Assembly (NCBI RefSeq): GCF_003344045.1
Contig: NZ_QFWX01000005.1
Coordinates: 124,001 to 188,000 of the forward strand
Direction: 5' to 3'
Origin: Marinobacter vulgaris
GTDB taxonomy: Bacteria > Pseudomonadota > Gammaproteobacteria > Pseudomonadales > Oleiphilaceae
Length of the DNA stretch: 64,000 nt
Positions 1 through 7,870 of this stretch are shown here, one piece after another; positions within the stretch are counted from its first letter, which is position 1, and the number at the start of each line of letters is the position of its first letter. Under the pieces are notes generated by a model. It saw only the letters and a program-made list of their open reading frames with translations. It made no database searches and was not told the origin of the DNA. Made by a program: the position numbers and the translations under genes.

Positions 1-297
1 GTCGCGAACTTCTACCGGCACCTTCCCCATTTCCTCGAAAATAACCATGCGAAGACGCCTGGCTTCCTGCTCCTCTTCCGGGGTCATGCGGGTCTCGGTT
101 TCGGGGCGGCTGGCGTTCCAGCGGAATTCGGTGATGTCTTTGAGGGTGGCAATGCCGATTATTTCACCGCTCTCGTCGGTTACAGGGCTGCCGGTGATCT
201 CGTTATCGGTGAGGAATCTTGCCAGCCGGTCCATTGTCCATGACTGGGGTACGGCCTTTATGCTCGGGGTCATGATCTCGTAGGCGAGAACGGTCAT
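1..297 (-). CDS. CBS-domain protein (partial, C-terminal part outside window)
   Basis: An open frame runs from an ATG at 297 leftwards to the window edge without a stop, giving 99 codons. The start reads MTVLAYEIMTPSIKAVPQSW, followed by a typical CBS half-site with GSPVTDESGEIIGIATLKD. CBS modules bind adenine nucleotides or act as regulatory domains. The MTP motif followed by a GIATLKD strand is typical of stand-alone two-CBS proteins of proteobacteria. Only about one and a half CBS motifs are visible, so partner domains cannot be excluded. It is separated from minE by about 160 bases and probably has its own promoter. Confidence 0.75.
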   Translation of the reverse strand, partial: MTVLAYEIMTPSIKAVPQSWTMDRLARFLTDNEITGSPVTDESGEIIGIATLKDITEFRWNASRPETETRMTPEEEQEARRLRMVIFEEMGKVPVEVRD

Positions 298-406
298 TGA
301 CGATGCGGCTCCGTTAACAGGTCCTTTGTCAAAGAGCTTAGCTGTTACTGCCTGGCTAGTCATCCCCTGATTGAGTTTTAACGACCACATCCGTCAACCC
401 GGCATC

Positions 407-445
407 GTGATCAATGCCTGCAGCCAGGGGGCCGGGATTGATCAC
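407..445 (-). terminator. inverted repeat just downstream of minE, possible terminator
   Basis: GTGATCAAT at 407-415 and ATTGATCAC at 437-445 form a perfect 9-bp stem around a GC-rich 21-base interior that can extend the pairing after one mismatch. It lies 16 bases past the minE stop on the minus strand, where a transcript terminator would be expected. There is no clear U-tract after it, so an intrinsic terminator is only a possibility. It could instead be a protein-binding palindrome upstream of the CBS gene. Confidence 0.35.
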
Positions 446-460
446 TGAATGCCGGTACGG

Positions 461-715
461 TCACTTTTCAGGCAAGGTGACGTTCAGCTCCAGGACCGAG
501 CAGCTGTCGTTACGGTCGACTTCCACCTGCACCATATCGTCACTGATCTGAACGTACTTGCGGATGACCTCAAGCAGCTCCTTCTGCAGTGCTGGCAGGT
601 AATCGGGCTGTTCACGCTGGCCCCGCTCATGGGCAACAATGATCTGAAGCCGTTCTTTGGCAACGCTGGCGGTCCGGTTATCCTTCTTGCTCTTGAAATA
701 GTCGAAGAAACTCAT
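461..715 (-). CDS. minE: cell division topological specificity factor MinE
   Basis: The 84-residue product has MinE length and architecture: an N-terminal [11 protein letters not shown] membrane-targeting and MinD-contact segment, then the [13 protein letters not shown] anti-MinCD helix/strand, then the topological-specificity domain with DMVQVEVDR and [10 protein letters not shown]. MinE stimulates MinD ATPase and drives the pole-to-pole oscillation that confines MinC to the poles. It starts 3 bases after minD ends, so it is the last gene of a min operon in the order minC-minD-minE. Confidence 0.97.
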   Translation of the reverse strand: MSFFDYFKSKKDNRTASVAKERLQIIVAHERGQREQPDYLPALQKELLEVIRKYVQISDDMVQVEVDRNDSCSVLELNVTLPEK

Positions 716-718
716 CCG

Positions 719-1531
719 TCAGCCCCCCTTGAACATCCGTGAGAAGAAACCCTTTTTCTGGGACGACATAAAACGATGTTCGCGTTCCTCACCCAATAGA
801 CGGGCAACAGCATCTTCATAGGCCTGCCCGGCGTCGCTTTCTTCCTCGAGGATTACCGGTAGCCCCTGGTTGGAGGCGTTCAGCACGATCTGGGATTCCG
901 GAATCACGCCCAGCAGGGGAATGGCGAGGATTTCTTCCACATCCGCCACCGACAGCATCTCGCCCCGGTCTACCCGGTCGGGGTTGTAGCGGGTCAGCAG
1001 CAGATGTTCCTTGACCGGGTCCTGGCCCATTTCAGCGCGCCGTGACTTGCTTTGCAGAATGCCGAGTATGCGGTCAGAGTCCCGCACCGAGGACACTTCC
1101 GGGTTGGTAACCACCACGGCCTCGTCAGCATAGTAAAGCGCCATCAGCGCACCGTGCTCAATGCCCGCAGGTGAATCGCAGACAATGTAGTCAAACCGTT
1201 CGGACAGCTCGTTGATTACCTTTTCAACGCCCTCTTTGGTGAGGGCTTCCTTCTCCCGGGTCTGGGAGGCCGGAAGAATGTAAAGGGTATCGACCCGCTT
1301 GTCCCGAATCAGGGCCTGGTTGAGTGTGGCTTCGCCCTGGATCACGTTCACGAAGTCGTACACCACCCTGCGTTCGCAGTTCATGATGAGATCCAGGTTG
1401 CGCAGGCCCACGTCAAAATCAATGACCACGGTCTTGTGGCCACGTTTGGCCAGGCCGGTGCTGATAGAGGCGCTGGTTGTGGTTTTACCTACGCCACCTT
1501 TTCCTGAGGTAACGACAATGATTCTAGCCAA
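719..1531 (-). CDS. minD: septum site-determining ATPase MinD
   Basis: The 270-residue protein opens with MARIIVVTSGKGGVGKTTTSA, carrying the deviant Walker A (KGGVGKTT, residues about 10-17) of ParA/MinD ATPases, and has the DFDVGLRNLDLIM and DSPAGIEHGA motifs. The C-terminus (KKGFFSRMFKGG) is the amphipathic membrane-targeting helix. ATP-bound MinD dimerises on the inner membrane, recruits MinC, and is released by MinE. It lies 65 bases after minC and 3 bases before minE. Confidence 0.98.
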   Translation of the reverse strand: MARIIVVTSGKGGVGKTTTSASISTGLAKRGHKTVVIDFDVGLRNLDLIMNCERRVVYDFVNVIQGEATLNQALIRDKRVDTLYILPASQTREKEALTKEGVEKVINELSERFDYIVCDSPAGIEHGALMALYYADEAVVVTNPEVSSVRDSDRILGILQSKSRRAEMGQDPVKEHLLLTRYNPDRVDRGEMLSVADVEEILAIPLLGVIPESQIVLNASNQGLPVILEEESDAGQAYEDAVARLLGEEREHRFMSSQKKGFFSRMFKGG

Positions 1532-1596
1532 GGTTGCATTCCTGTTTTGCGGTGGATTCGTCGTTTTCCCCGCCTGTGCGGGTAATTACGCTCTGA

Positions 1597-2361
1597 TCAG
1601 GCCTTTTCCAGTGGCGTTACCACCAGCAGGTCATCCCTGAGCTGGATCTGGACGGCGGTTTTCCAGCCATTGTCCTGAAGATCTTCTGAGATTTTATAGT
1701 GTCCGGCGATGGACACAAGCTCTGCTTCAAGAGACTGGCAGAATACCCGCGCGTGTTCGGCCCCGTGAATACCTGCAAGGGCCCGACCACGGAGCGGTCC
1801 ATAGACATGGACGTTGCCCGCTGCCAGCACTTCCGCGCCGGCCTGTACTGGCGCCAGGATAATCAGGTCGCCATCGGGGGCGTATACCTGCTGGCCGGAA
1901 CGCACCGGTTGGTTGATGATTTTCGCCGCGGCCGGCTCAGCGCGGGTTTCCACTCTTGCGGGGGTCGGGCTGTCTGCGGCTCCGGTGGTCTCAGTGGCGG
2001 GGCCGGTATCAATCTCCTGGTCCCTCTGGTTGCCACCGGGAAGCAGGGCCAGGGACGCCCCCCTGGCCAGTCGACGCTGGTCGTCGTTGCCGCCACGCAC
2101 GCCAATCACATGAATACTGTGACGGCGGCAGGTTCCGATGATCTTGAAAAAGTCCAGTTCACTGCTCAGCCCCTCGTATTTTTCAAGGCTGACAATCAGG
2201 GGAATATCCTTGAAGAAGCCGGGGGCCTGACTGATCTTGTCCCGAAGCGTGCTCTCAAAGGCTTCATCATCGAAAAAATACAGCTCCAGTGCCGTCATCG
2301 ACACACTGGCACTCTTGAGCTGGAAGCAGTGTTTTACCCCGGATACGGCGGTCTCGCTCAT
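1597..2361 (-). CDS. minC: septum site-determining protein MinC
   Basis: The 254-residue product has the two-domain MinC layout: an N-terminal FtsZ-inhibiting domain (about 1-105, with FQLKSASVSMTALEL and FFKDIPLIVSL), a Pro/Ala/Thr-rich linker (about 115-150), and the beta-helical dimerisation and MinD-binding domain (VRSGQQVYAPDGDLIILAPV, GNVHVYGPLRGRALAG). It blocks FtsZ assembly away from mid-cell. Its ATG at 2361 overlaps the stop codon of the upstream hopJ gene in an ATGA arrangement, which suggests translational coupling to that gene. Confidence 0.96.
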   Translation of the reverse strand: MSETAVSGVKHCFQLKSASVSMTALELYFFDDEAFESTLRDKISQAPGFFKDIPLIVSLEKYEGLSSELDFFKIIGTCRRHSIHVIGVRGGNDDQRRLARGASLALLPGGNQRDQEIDTGPATETTGAADSPTPARVETRAEPAAAKIINQPVRSGQQVYAPDGDLIILAPVQAGAEVLAAGNVHVYGPLRGRALAGIHGAEHARVFCQSLEAELVSIAGHYKISEDLQDNGWKTAVQIQLRDDLLVVTPLEKA

Positions 2362-2747
2362 GGATGGGTCTCTTCCGTGGTGTCGTCCTGGGTGGTGGTC
2401 GGGCGTTTGCGAAGCACCGGGCCTTCAAAGCGGATGCCGGACCAGCCGGTTCCGATAAACTGACGAATGTTGCCGTGGCTTTCGCCCGCCGGCTCATCCA
2501 GCACCTGCCGGTAATGTTGTGCAAACAGGCGCAACGTGTCGGCCTCGTTCAGGTTGCAATGCTGGGCCAGCGAAAAAACCCGGCACGAGCCGGCATTCTC
2601 GCCAGGGCCATTATACAGAGGGCCGTTATGGAAACCGGCGGGTTGGACCTCAAAAAAACGGTCGATCAGGGCCAGAGTATCATCAAAGTGACTATGGCCC
2701 GCGTCTACTGACGCCAGGTGTATGCGGACGGCGTCATTGAGGTTCAT
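2358..2747 (-). CDS. HopJ-family protein
   Basis: The 129-residue product starts MNLNDAVRIHLASVDAGHSHFDDTLALID and contains NGPGENAGSCRVFSLAQ, features of the HopJ family, named after a Pseudomonas type III effector but present in many free-living bacteria without type III secretion. No signal peptide or membrane segment is seen and its function is unknown. I chose the ATG at 2747 because it overlaps the DUF1244 stop by ATGA and matches the family start; the open frame extends further upstream to 2879. Its own stop overlaps the minC start, so it is sandwiched between DUF1244 and minC. Confidence 0.88.
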   Translation of the reverse strand: MNLNDAVRIHLASVDAGHSHFDDTLALIDRFFEVQPAGFHNGPLYNGPGENAGSCRVFSLAQHCNLNEADTLRLFAQHYRQVLDEPAGESHGNIRQFIGTGWSGIRFEGPVLRKRPTTTQDDTTEETHP

Positions 2748-3025
2748 GCGCCGTGATCCTTTTTGGGGCCTTGCTGATAGAGGGCTTTCCAGTCCTCGTA
2801 AGGCATTCCGTAAACGATCTCGCGGGCTTCCGGATCTGACAGGTCGAAGCCCCTTTCGCTCGCTTCGGCTCGATACCACTTGGACAGACAGTTGCGACAG
2901 AATCCGGCCAGGTTCATCAGGTCAATATTCTGCACCTCGGTGTGCTCACGCAGGTGATTGACAAGCTTTCGAAATGCGGCGGCTTCGATTTCCGTCTGCG
3001 ATTGTTCGGGGATGGGGGTCGTCAT
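2744..3025 (-). CDS. DUF1244 family protein
   Basis: The 93-residue protein has the DUF1244 pattern: FRKLVNHLREHTEVQNIDLMNLAGFCRNCLSKWY followed by GMPYEDWKALYQ near the C-terminus. The conserved FCRNC gives a CxxC pair that might bind a metal or be redox-active; this is inference. The biochemical role is unknown. It is the first gene of the coupled minus-strand unit leading into hopJ and minCDE, and it is divergent from dinB with the LexA box between them. Confidence 0.88.
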   Translation of the reverse strand: MTTPIPEQSQTEIEAAAFRKLVNHLREHTEVQNIDLMNLAGFCRNCLSKWYRAEASERGFDLSDPEAREIVYGMPYEDWKALYQQGPKKDHGA

Positions 3026-3099
3026 TATTGTTTACACCAGTTACTGGGGTTGAGTTGAGAGCTCCTGACATTCTCGGCATGTTACCGTAAGATACAAGG

Positions 3100-3115
3100 C
3101 TGTACATATGTACAG
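3100..3115. promoter_or_regulatory. LexA box (SOS operator) upstream of dinB
   Basis: CTGTACATATGTACAG is a perfect 16-base palindrome matching the gammaproteobacterial SOS consensus CTGT-N8-ACAG. It lies 23 bases before the dinB ATG, an appropriate position for repression. It is also about 75 bases upstream of the divergent DUF1244 start, so it could influence that unit too. Confidence 0.92.
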
Positions 3116-3138
3116 ACAATTTACCTGATTGAAGAGTC

Positions 3139-4203
3139 ATGGCCCAGCGCAAGATTATCCATGTAGATTGCGACTGTTTCTATGCCGCCGTCGAAATGCG
3201 GGACGATCCCTCTTTGAGAGAGGTTCCCCTGGCGGTGGGTGGAGAGGGTGGCCGTGGCGTTGTCACCACCTGCAACTACAAGGCGAGAGCCTTCGGGGTG
3301 CGTTCTGCCATGCCCGGCGGCGAAGCACGGCGCCTTTGCCCGGGGCTGGTGACGGTGCCGACAGACATGGCCCGTTACCGGGCTGTGTCGAAACAGGTCA
3401 TGGCGATATTACGTGAGCTGACCGACCTGGTGGAGCCGCTATCCCTGGACGAAGCCTATCTCGACGTCAGCGAAGTGAGTGATCACAAAGGCAGTGCCAC
3501 CCTGATGGCGCAGCATCTCAGGCAGCGGGTAAAGGATGAGGTGGGCATTACCATCTCCGCCGGTGTGGCTCCCAACAAATTCCTGGCAAAGATTGCCAGT
3601 GACTGGAAAAAGCCCGACGGTCTGTTTGTGATTCGCCCGGAGGACGTTGACGGCTTTGTTCGGGATCTGAAGGTCGAAAAGCTGTTCGGGGTGGGCCAGG
3701 TAACCGCCGGCAGACTTCACGCCCTGGGCGCCGGGACATGCGGTGATCTGCAGAACATTCCTGCCGATGTCCTGCTGGAAAAATTCGGCAAACAGGGATA
3801 TCGACTGCGGGAAATGGCCTATGGCAGGGACGACCGCGATGTCGTGGTGTCCCGCATCGCCAAATCGGTCAGCGTGGAGCGCACCTTTTCCCAGGATCTC
3901 CCAGACAAGCGGGCCTGCGAGTCGGTGATGGCGTCCCTGGTGGCAGACCTGAATCTCAGGCTGACTCGCAAGTCCGCCCGCAAGCCCATCCACAAACTGT
4001 TTATCAAAATCCGCTACAGCGATTTTTCCACCCATACCCTGGAGCGGGTGCGCGAACAGATCCGGGAGCCAGCAATGGAGGACTACCAGCCGTTACTGGA
4101 TGAGCTGGTCAGCAATGCTGAACGGCCTGTGCGTTTGTTGGGTTTGGGGGTGCGGTTTCGCAGCGATGAATCGCCGGTTATGCAGCTGCGGCTATTTGAC
4201 TGA
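3139..4203 (+). CDS. dinB: DNA polymerase IV (Y-family translesion polymerase)
   Basis: The 354-residue product begins with [20 protein letters not shown], containing the first catalytic Asp, and has [11 protein letters not shown] (about residues 100-110) with the second catalytic acidic pair. It also has the thumb helix-hairpin region ([19 protein letters not shown]) and the little-finger domain. It ends in the residues MQLRLFD, matching a beta-clamp-binding motif at the C-terminus, as in E. coli Pol IV. It performs error-prone bypass of DNA lesions. The LexA box immediately upstream supports SOS induction. The last 26 bases overlap the convergent PAP2 gene. Confidence 0.97.
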   Translation: MAQRKIIHVDCDCFYAAVEMRDDPSLREVPLAVGGEGGRGVVTTCNYKARAFGVRSAMPGGEARRLCPGLVTVPTDMARYRAVSKQVMAILRELTDLVEPLSLDEAYLDVSEVSDHKGSATLMAQHLRQRVKDEVGITISAGVAPNKFLAKIASDWKKPDGLFVIRPEDVDGFVRDLKVEKLFGVGQVTAGRLHALGAGTCGDLQNIPADVLLEKFGKQGYRLREMAYGRDDRDVVVSRIAKSVSVERTFSQDLPDKRACESVMASLVADLNLRLTRKSARKPIHKLFIKIRYSDFSTHTLERVREQIREPAMEDYQPLLDELVSNAERPVRLLGLGVRFRSDESPVMQLRLFD

Positions 4204-4753
4204 ACACGCCATGCAGGCCGAATGCCGACAGCAGGCCCAGGCTGCCGCCGATCAGGGCTCCCGCGGCGACGTCGCTGGGATAGTGCAATCCCAGCACCAC
4301 TCTTGAAGCGGCCACACTGAGTGTGAAAGGGAGGAGTAGCCAGGCCAGACCCGGTACAGTCATGGCCAGCACGGTATTGAAACAGACGGCGTGCAGCGTG
4401 TGGCCGGACGGAAAACTGTAGCGGTCAAGGGGCGGGGTGCCGCAGTTGATGGACGGGAACGATATGAATGGCCGTTCGCGGATCAGCCAGCGCTTTAAAA
4501 GCTTGTAGGTAATGGTGCAGGTGAGTCCGGTTGCAACCATCAGCAGTGCGATGGACAGACCGTCCTGGGGCCTGAGCAGTGGCAGGGCCAGGATCACCAG
4601 GTACCAGAACCAGCCGTCACCCAGCCGGCTTGCCACCTGAAAGTAACCGTGGACCGGGCGGAACCTGAGGGTGCGGTTGATGGACTGGCAAAAGGCAAAT
4701 TCCTTCTGGTCCACCACGCTAAAAATACGGGATGCCTTGCTGGTTGAGGGCAT
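4178..4753 (-). CDS. PAP2-family membrane phosphatase
   Basis: The 191-residue protein has several hydrophobic membrane segments and the three-part PAP2/haloperoxidase phosphatase signature: KRWLIRERP (KX6RP), PSGHTLHA, and [12 protein letters not shown] (SRX5HX3D). Such enzymes dephosphorylate lipid phosphates such as phosphatidate, PGP or undecaprenyl pyrophosphate, usually on the periplasmic side; the substrate cannot be told from sequence. Its ATG is preceded by AAGGAG and overlaps the end of the upstream glycosyltransferase by 35 bases, so the two are co-expressed and may act on the same lipid. Confidence 0.9.
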   Translation of the reverse strand: MPSTSKASRIFSVVDQKEFAFCQSINRTLRFRPVHGYFQVASRLGDGWFWYLVILALPLLRPQDGLSIALLMVATGLTCTITYKLLKRWLIRERPFISFPSINCGTPPLDRYSFPSGHTLHAVCFNTVLAMTVPGLAWLLLPFTLSVAASRVVLGLHYPSDVAAGALIGGSLGLLSAFGLHGVFSQIAAAA

Positions 4754-5939
4754 TGCAGTGGCTCCTTTGTGGCTGGTTCAGTATCAGGTGTTCGAACTGA
4801 TCGACCTGTGCCGCCCAGTCCAGCTCCAGCGCATCCAGGCGTGCCTGGGCGCGAATCCTGTTCATCAGTGTGGGCTGGTCGGCCAGGCGCAGGGCGTGAT
4901 CCACGAAGCCCTCATCGTCGGGCAGGGGTGCCTTCATACCGTTGCTCCCATGGCGGATATGCTCGCCGGCAGCAGCATCATCAAAAGCAACGACGGCGAG
5001 GCCACTGGCCATGGCTTCCGTGACCACGTTGCCAAAGGTGTCGGTCTTGCTGGGAAACAGGAAAATATCCCCTGAAGCATAGTGCCGGGTCAGGTCTTCA
5101 TCCCGGCGGGTGCCCGCAAAAATATAGTCCGGGTGGCGCTCGGCCAGACGCTTGCGCATGGGTCCGTCACCCACCAGGATAAATCGGGCAGCAGGGTGCA
5201 AGGCGCGGATGCGCTCGAAACAGGACACGGCCATCTGCAGGTTCTTTTCCGGTGCCAGTCGCCCGACATAGAGAACAGCCCGTTCGCTGGGTTGCAGACA
5301 CCATTGCTGCCGCAGCACGGGATCCCGCTTGTGAGGCGAAAACCGGTGACAGTCGACACCGCGGCTCCAGACCGATGTCGGGTAAATGCCCATGTCGGCA
5401 GTGGTTCGCGCTATTTTCCGGGTGGGAACCAGGGTGAGGGCGGTTCGGTTGTGAAACCAGCGGCCGTAACCACACAGCAGGTTTTCCAGAAAACCGGCGC
5501 CATAATAGCGACTGTAGGCATGGAAGTTGGTGTGGAAGCCGGAGCTGACTGACAGGCCGGCGCCTCGGGCCGCTGAAACCGCGGCAACCCCGAGAGGGCC
5601 TTGAGTGGCGACATAGATTGCGTCCGGGCGATCGCGTTCCCACAGGGAGGCCAGATAAGCGGGGCGGGCGATCCCGAACCGCAGGTCGCCATAGCCGGGA
5701 ATTGGCAGGCCGGTGACGAGGTGCTCCTGGGAAAACAGCCGTTCCCCTGCTGCGCAACGTGGGCCTTTCGACTCATGACTCTGGCGCGGGCGGATAACCG
5801 ACACCCTGTGCCCGCGTTGCATCAGTCCCAGACAAAGATACCGCAAAGTGTTGGCCACGCCGTTGATCTCCGGAGGAAACGTCTCCGCAACAATGGTAAT
5901 GTGAAGCCTTCGCCCTGAAGCCTGAGTGGTTCCGCTCAT
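4719..5939 (-). CDS. glycosyltransferase family 4 (alpha-mannosyltransferase-like)
   Basis: The 406-residue product, started at the ATG at 5939 behind an AGGAAA ribosome site, opens with LHITIVAETFPPEINGVANTL, typical of GT4 enzymes related to GDP-mannose-dependent lipid alpha-mannosyltransferases. The C-terminal Rossmann half has LYVGRLAPEKNLQ and FPSKTDTFGNVVTEAMASG, the nucleotide-sugar-binding E-x7-E region. It probably transfers a hexose from a nucleotide sugar to a membrane acceptor at the cytoplasmic face. The overlapping PAP2 phosphatase suggests a glycolipid pathway; the acceptor is unknown. Confidence 0.88.
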   Translation of the reverse strand: MSGTTQASGRRLHITIVAETFPPEINGVANTLRYLCLGLMQRGHRVSVIRPRQSHESKGPRCAAGERLFSQEHLVTGLPIPGYGDLRFGIARPAYLASLWERDRPDAIYVATQGPLGVAAVSAARGAGLSVSSGFHTNFHAYSRYYGAGFLENLLCGYGRWFHNRTALTLVPTRKIARTTADMGIYPTSVWSRGVDCHRFSPHKRDPVLRQQWCLQPSERAVLYVGRLAPEKNLQMAVSCFERIRALHPAARFILVGDGPMRKRLAERHPDYIFAGTRRDEDLTRHYASGDIFLFPSKTDTFGNVVTEAMASGLAVVAFDDAAAGEHIRHGSNGMKAPLPDDEGFVDHALRLADQPTLMNRIRAQARLDALELDWAAQVDQFEHLILNQPQRSHCNALNQQGIPYF

Positions 5940-6085
5940 GATGTTTCCTGTGCTGCTTTTCCTCATGCCTCTACTATGAAAAGCTGGCATGACAGTTCCG
6001 GGACACTTCCGTGACAATCCGTTGACCCTTTCAGCAACCAGCGCTTTATCTTTTCATCCTTCTACCAACAACACTGGGAGCACGC

Positions 6086-7123
6086 ATGAAAACCCGCAAA
6101 CTGGGCAGCACCGATATCGATGTCAGCGAGATCTGCCTGGGTACCATGACCTGGGGAGAGCAGAACACCGAACAACAGGCCTTCGGGCAACTGGACCTGG
6201 CAACCGCCGAAGGCGTCAATTTCATTGATGCGGCGGAGATGTACCCGGTGCCGCCCCGGGCCGAGACCCAGGGGCTGACAGAAGCCTATCTGGGAAACTG
6301 GCTGGCGAAACGTGGGCGCAGGGATGATCTGGTCATTGCGTCCAAGGTGGCCGGGCCTGGCAATGGCCTGACCTATTTGCGTAACGGCCCCCGCCTGACC
6401 CGGGACCATGTCCGCCAGGCTTGCGAAGACAGCCTGCGTCGGCTGCAAACCGACTATATTGACCTTTACCAGGTGCATTGGCCGGATCGAAATGCCAACT
6501 TTTTCGGCAAGCTTGGTTACCGGCACCGGGAGGACGAGCAGGCCACCCCCATTGAAGAAACGCTCGGCGCGCTTTCTGAACTGGTGCAGGAGGGCAAGGT
6601 CCGCCATATCGGCCTCTCCAATGAAACGCCCTGGGGTACCAATGAATACCTGCGGCTGTCGCGGGAGCGTAACTGGCCCCGTATTGTCAGCGTGCAGAAC
6701 CCGTACAACCTGCTGAACCGGACCTTTGAAGTGGGCATGGCGGAAATCGCCTGCCGCGAACAGGTGGGCCTGCTGGCCTACTCACCCCTCGCGTTCGGTA
6801 TGCTTTCAGGTAAATACCTGGACGGTCATCGCCCGGAGGGTGCACGTCTGACCCGCTTTGACCGGTTCACCCGGTACACCAGCGAGCGGGGTTTTGAGGC
6901 CACCCGTGCCTATGTGGACCTGGCTGGCCAACATGGGTTGTCGCCGGTACAGATGGCGCTTGCGTATGTCACCAGTCGAGATTTTGTCACCAGCAACATC
7001 ATCGGTGCCACCACCCTGGAGCAGCTTCGTGAAAACCTGGGATCGGCTTCCGTTGCTCTCGGGGATGATGTGCTGGAGGCGATCGAGGAACTTAACGGCA
7101 AGTACACCTATCCCTGTCCCTGA
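6086..7123 (+). CDS. aldo/keto reductase (Tas-like)
   Basis: The 345-residue protein begins MKTRKLGSTDIDVSEICLGT, the standard NADPH-dependent aldo/keto reductase opening. It carries the expected catalytic tetrad: FIDAAEMY (Asp, Tyr), VIASKVAG (Lys) and YQVHWPD (His). The C-terminal VTSNIIGATTLEQLRENL binds the 2'-phosphate of NADPH. The overall look (NTEQQAFGQLDLATAEGVNF) matches E. coli Tas. The physiological carbonyl substrate is unknown. It has its own GGGAG site and stands alone between the divergent glycosyltransferase and a small exported protein. Confidence 0.93.
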   Translation: MKTRKLGSTDIDVSEICLGTMTWGEQNTEQQAFGQLDLATAEGVNFIDAAEMYPVPPRAETQGLTEAYLGNWLAKRGRRDDLVIASKVAGPGNGLTYLRNGPRLTRDHVRQACEDSLRRLQTDYIDLYQVHWPDRNANFFGKLGYRHREDEQATPIEETLGALSELVQEGKVRHIGLSNETPWGTNEYLRLSRERNWPRIVSVQNPYNLLNRTFEVGMAEIACREQVGLLAYSPLAFGMLSGKYLDGHRPEGARLTRFDRFTRYTSERGFEATRAYVDLAGQHGLSPVQMALAYVTSRDFVTSNIIGATTLEQLRENLGSASVALGDDVLEAIEELNGKYTYPCP

Positions 7124-7378
7124 GCGAATCGTCGTTACGATTTTTTAATGCGTGGAAGTTGCAAAAACGCTGCTCTGTTGCCCATAAAGGCGCGAAACAG
7201 CGGCACCGATTACAGGCTGCAATCAAAGTCGATGAGTTTTTGACAAAACACTGGCAAACCTGTGACAAAAGATCGTCACAAGTGTGTGCGCAATCACATC
7301 TTTCCGGCGGTTAATCATTAGACTTAAGCCTTATGTGACAGTAGACTTCCGTTTCGTTAACAGGTCGCCAGAAAACTC

Positions 7379-7693
7379 ATGATTATCCGTATTTTCGTCG
7401 CACTTCTTGCCCTTAACATGATCGCTTTTGTGGTTCGCGCCGAAGCCGGTGAGCGAGTGTTCGCCGACGAGATGCCGGCTGAAGATATCTACCAGCTTCA
7501 GGATCAGATGTCGGGAGATTTTGAAAGCGATGACGTGGACATGTATGCCAACCTTGGCTCACGTTTGCTGAGCCTCGGCTTCAGTGGCTCGGACACCCGG
7601 TCAAGAAGTTACGCATCTGACCCTGCGCGTGCGGATCATGGCATAGCGTTGCTAGAAGAGGGCGCCTGTCTCAATCTCAAATGGAATTTCTGA
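7379..7693 (+). CDS. small exported protein of unknown function
   Basis: This 104-residue frame begins MIIRIFVALLALNMIAFVVRAEAGERVF, a signal-peptide-like start with likely cleavage after AEA, leaving an acidic mature protein of roughly 80 residues. No domain is recognised. It contains one cysteine near the end and ends in the aromatic residue sequence LNLKWNF, loosely like a C-terminal strand. It sits alone between the aldo/keto reductase and the acetyl-CoA hydrolase. Codon use looks ordinary; being real is likely but not certain. Confidence 0.6.
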   Translation: MIIRIFVALLALNMIAFVVRAEAGERVFADEMPAEDIYQLQDQMSGDFESDDVDMYANLGSRLLSLGFSGSDTRSRSYASDPARADHGIALLEEGACLNLKWNF

Positions 7694-7870
7694 ATCCGCT
7701 GTTGACTCCTCTCCGTCGACCCCAGCGCCGACGCGGGCTTTCCTCTCTGCACTGAACTTCCCGAATTGCCGTTTATATGACCGGGCGCATTGCCTGAAGC
7801 GTTTTCGCATGTGATTATCCATGTCGAATGCTTTTTGATGCCTCTTGACGGATAGAAACGGAGTATAACC

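Noticed and set aside
2358..2747. Type III secretion effector
   Set aside because: HopJ family membership alone does not imply secretion; no type III genes or tox-like context are present and the gene is coupled to minC.
7261..7280. CRP binding site TGTGAC-N8-GTCACA
   Set aside because: The CRP consensus is TGTGA-N6-TCACA; here the half-sites are ten bases apart, so the spacing does not fit CRP.
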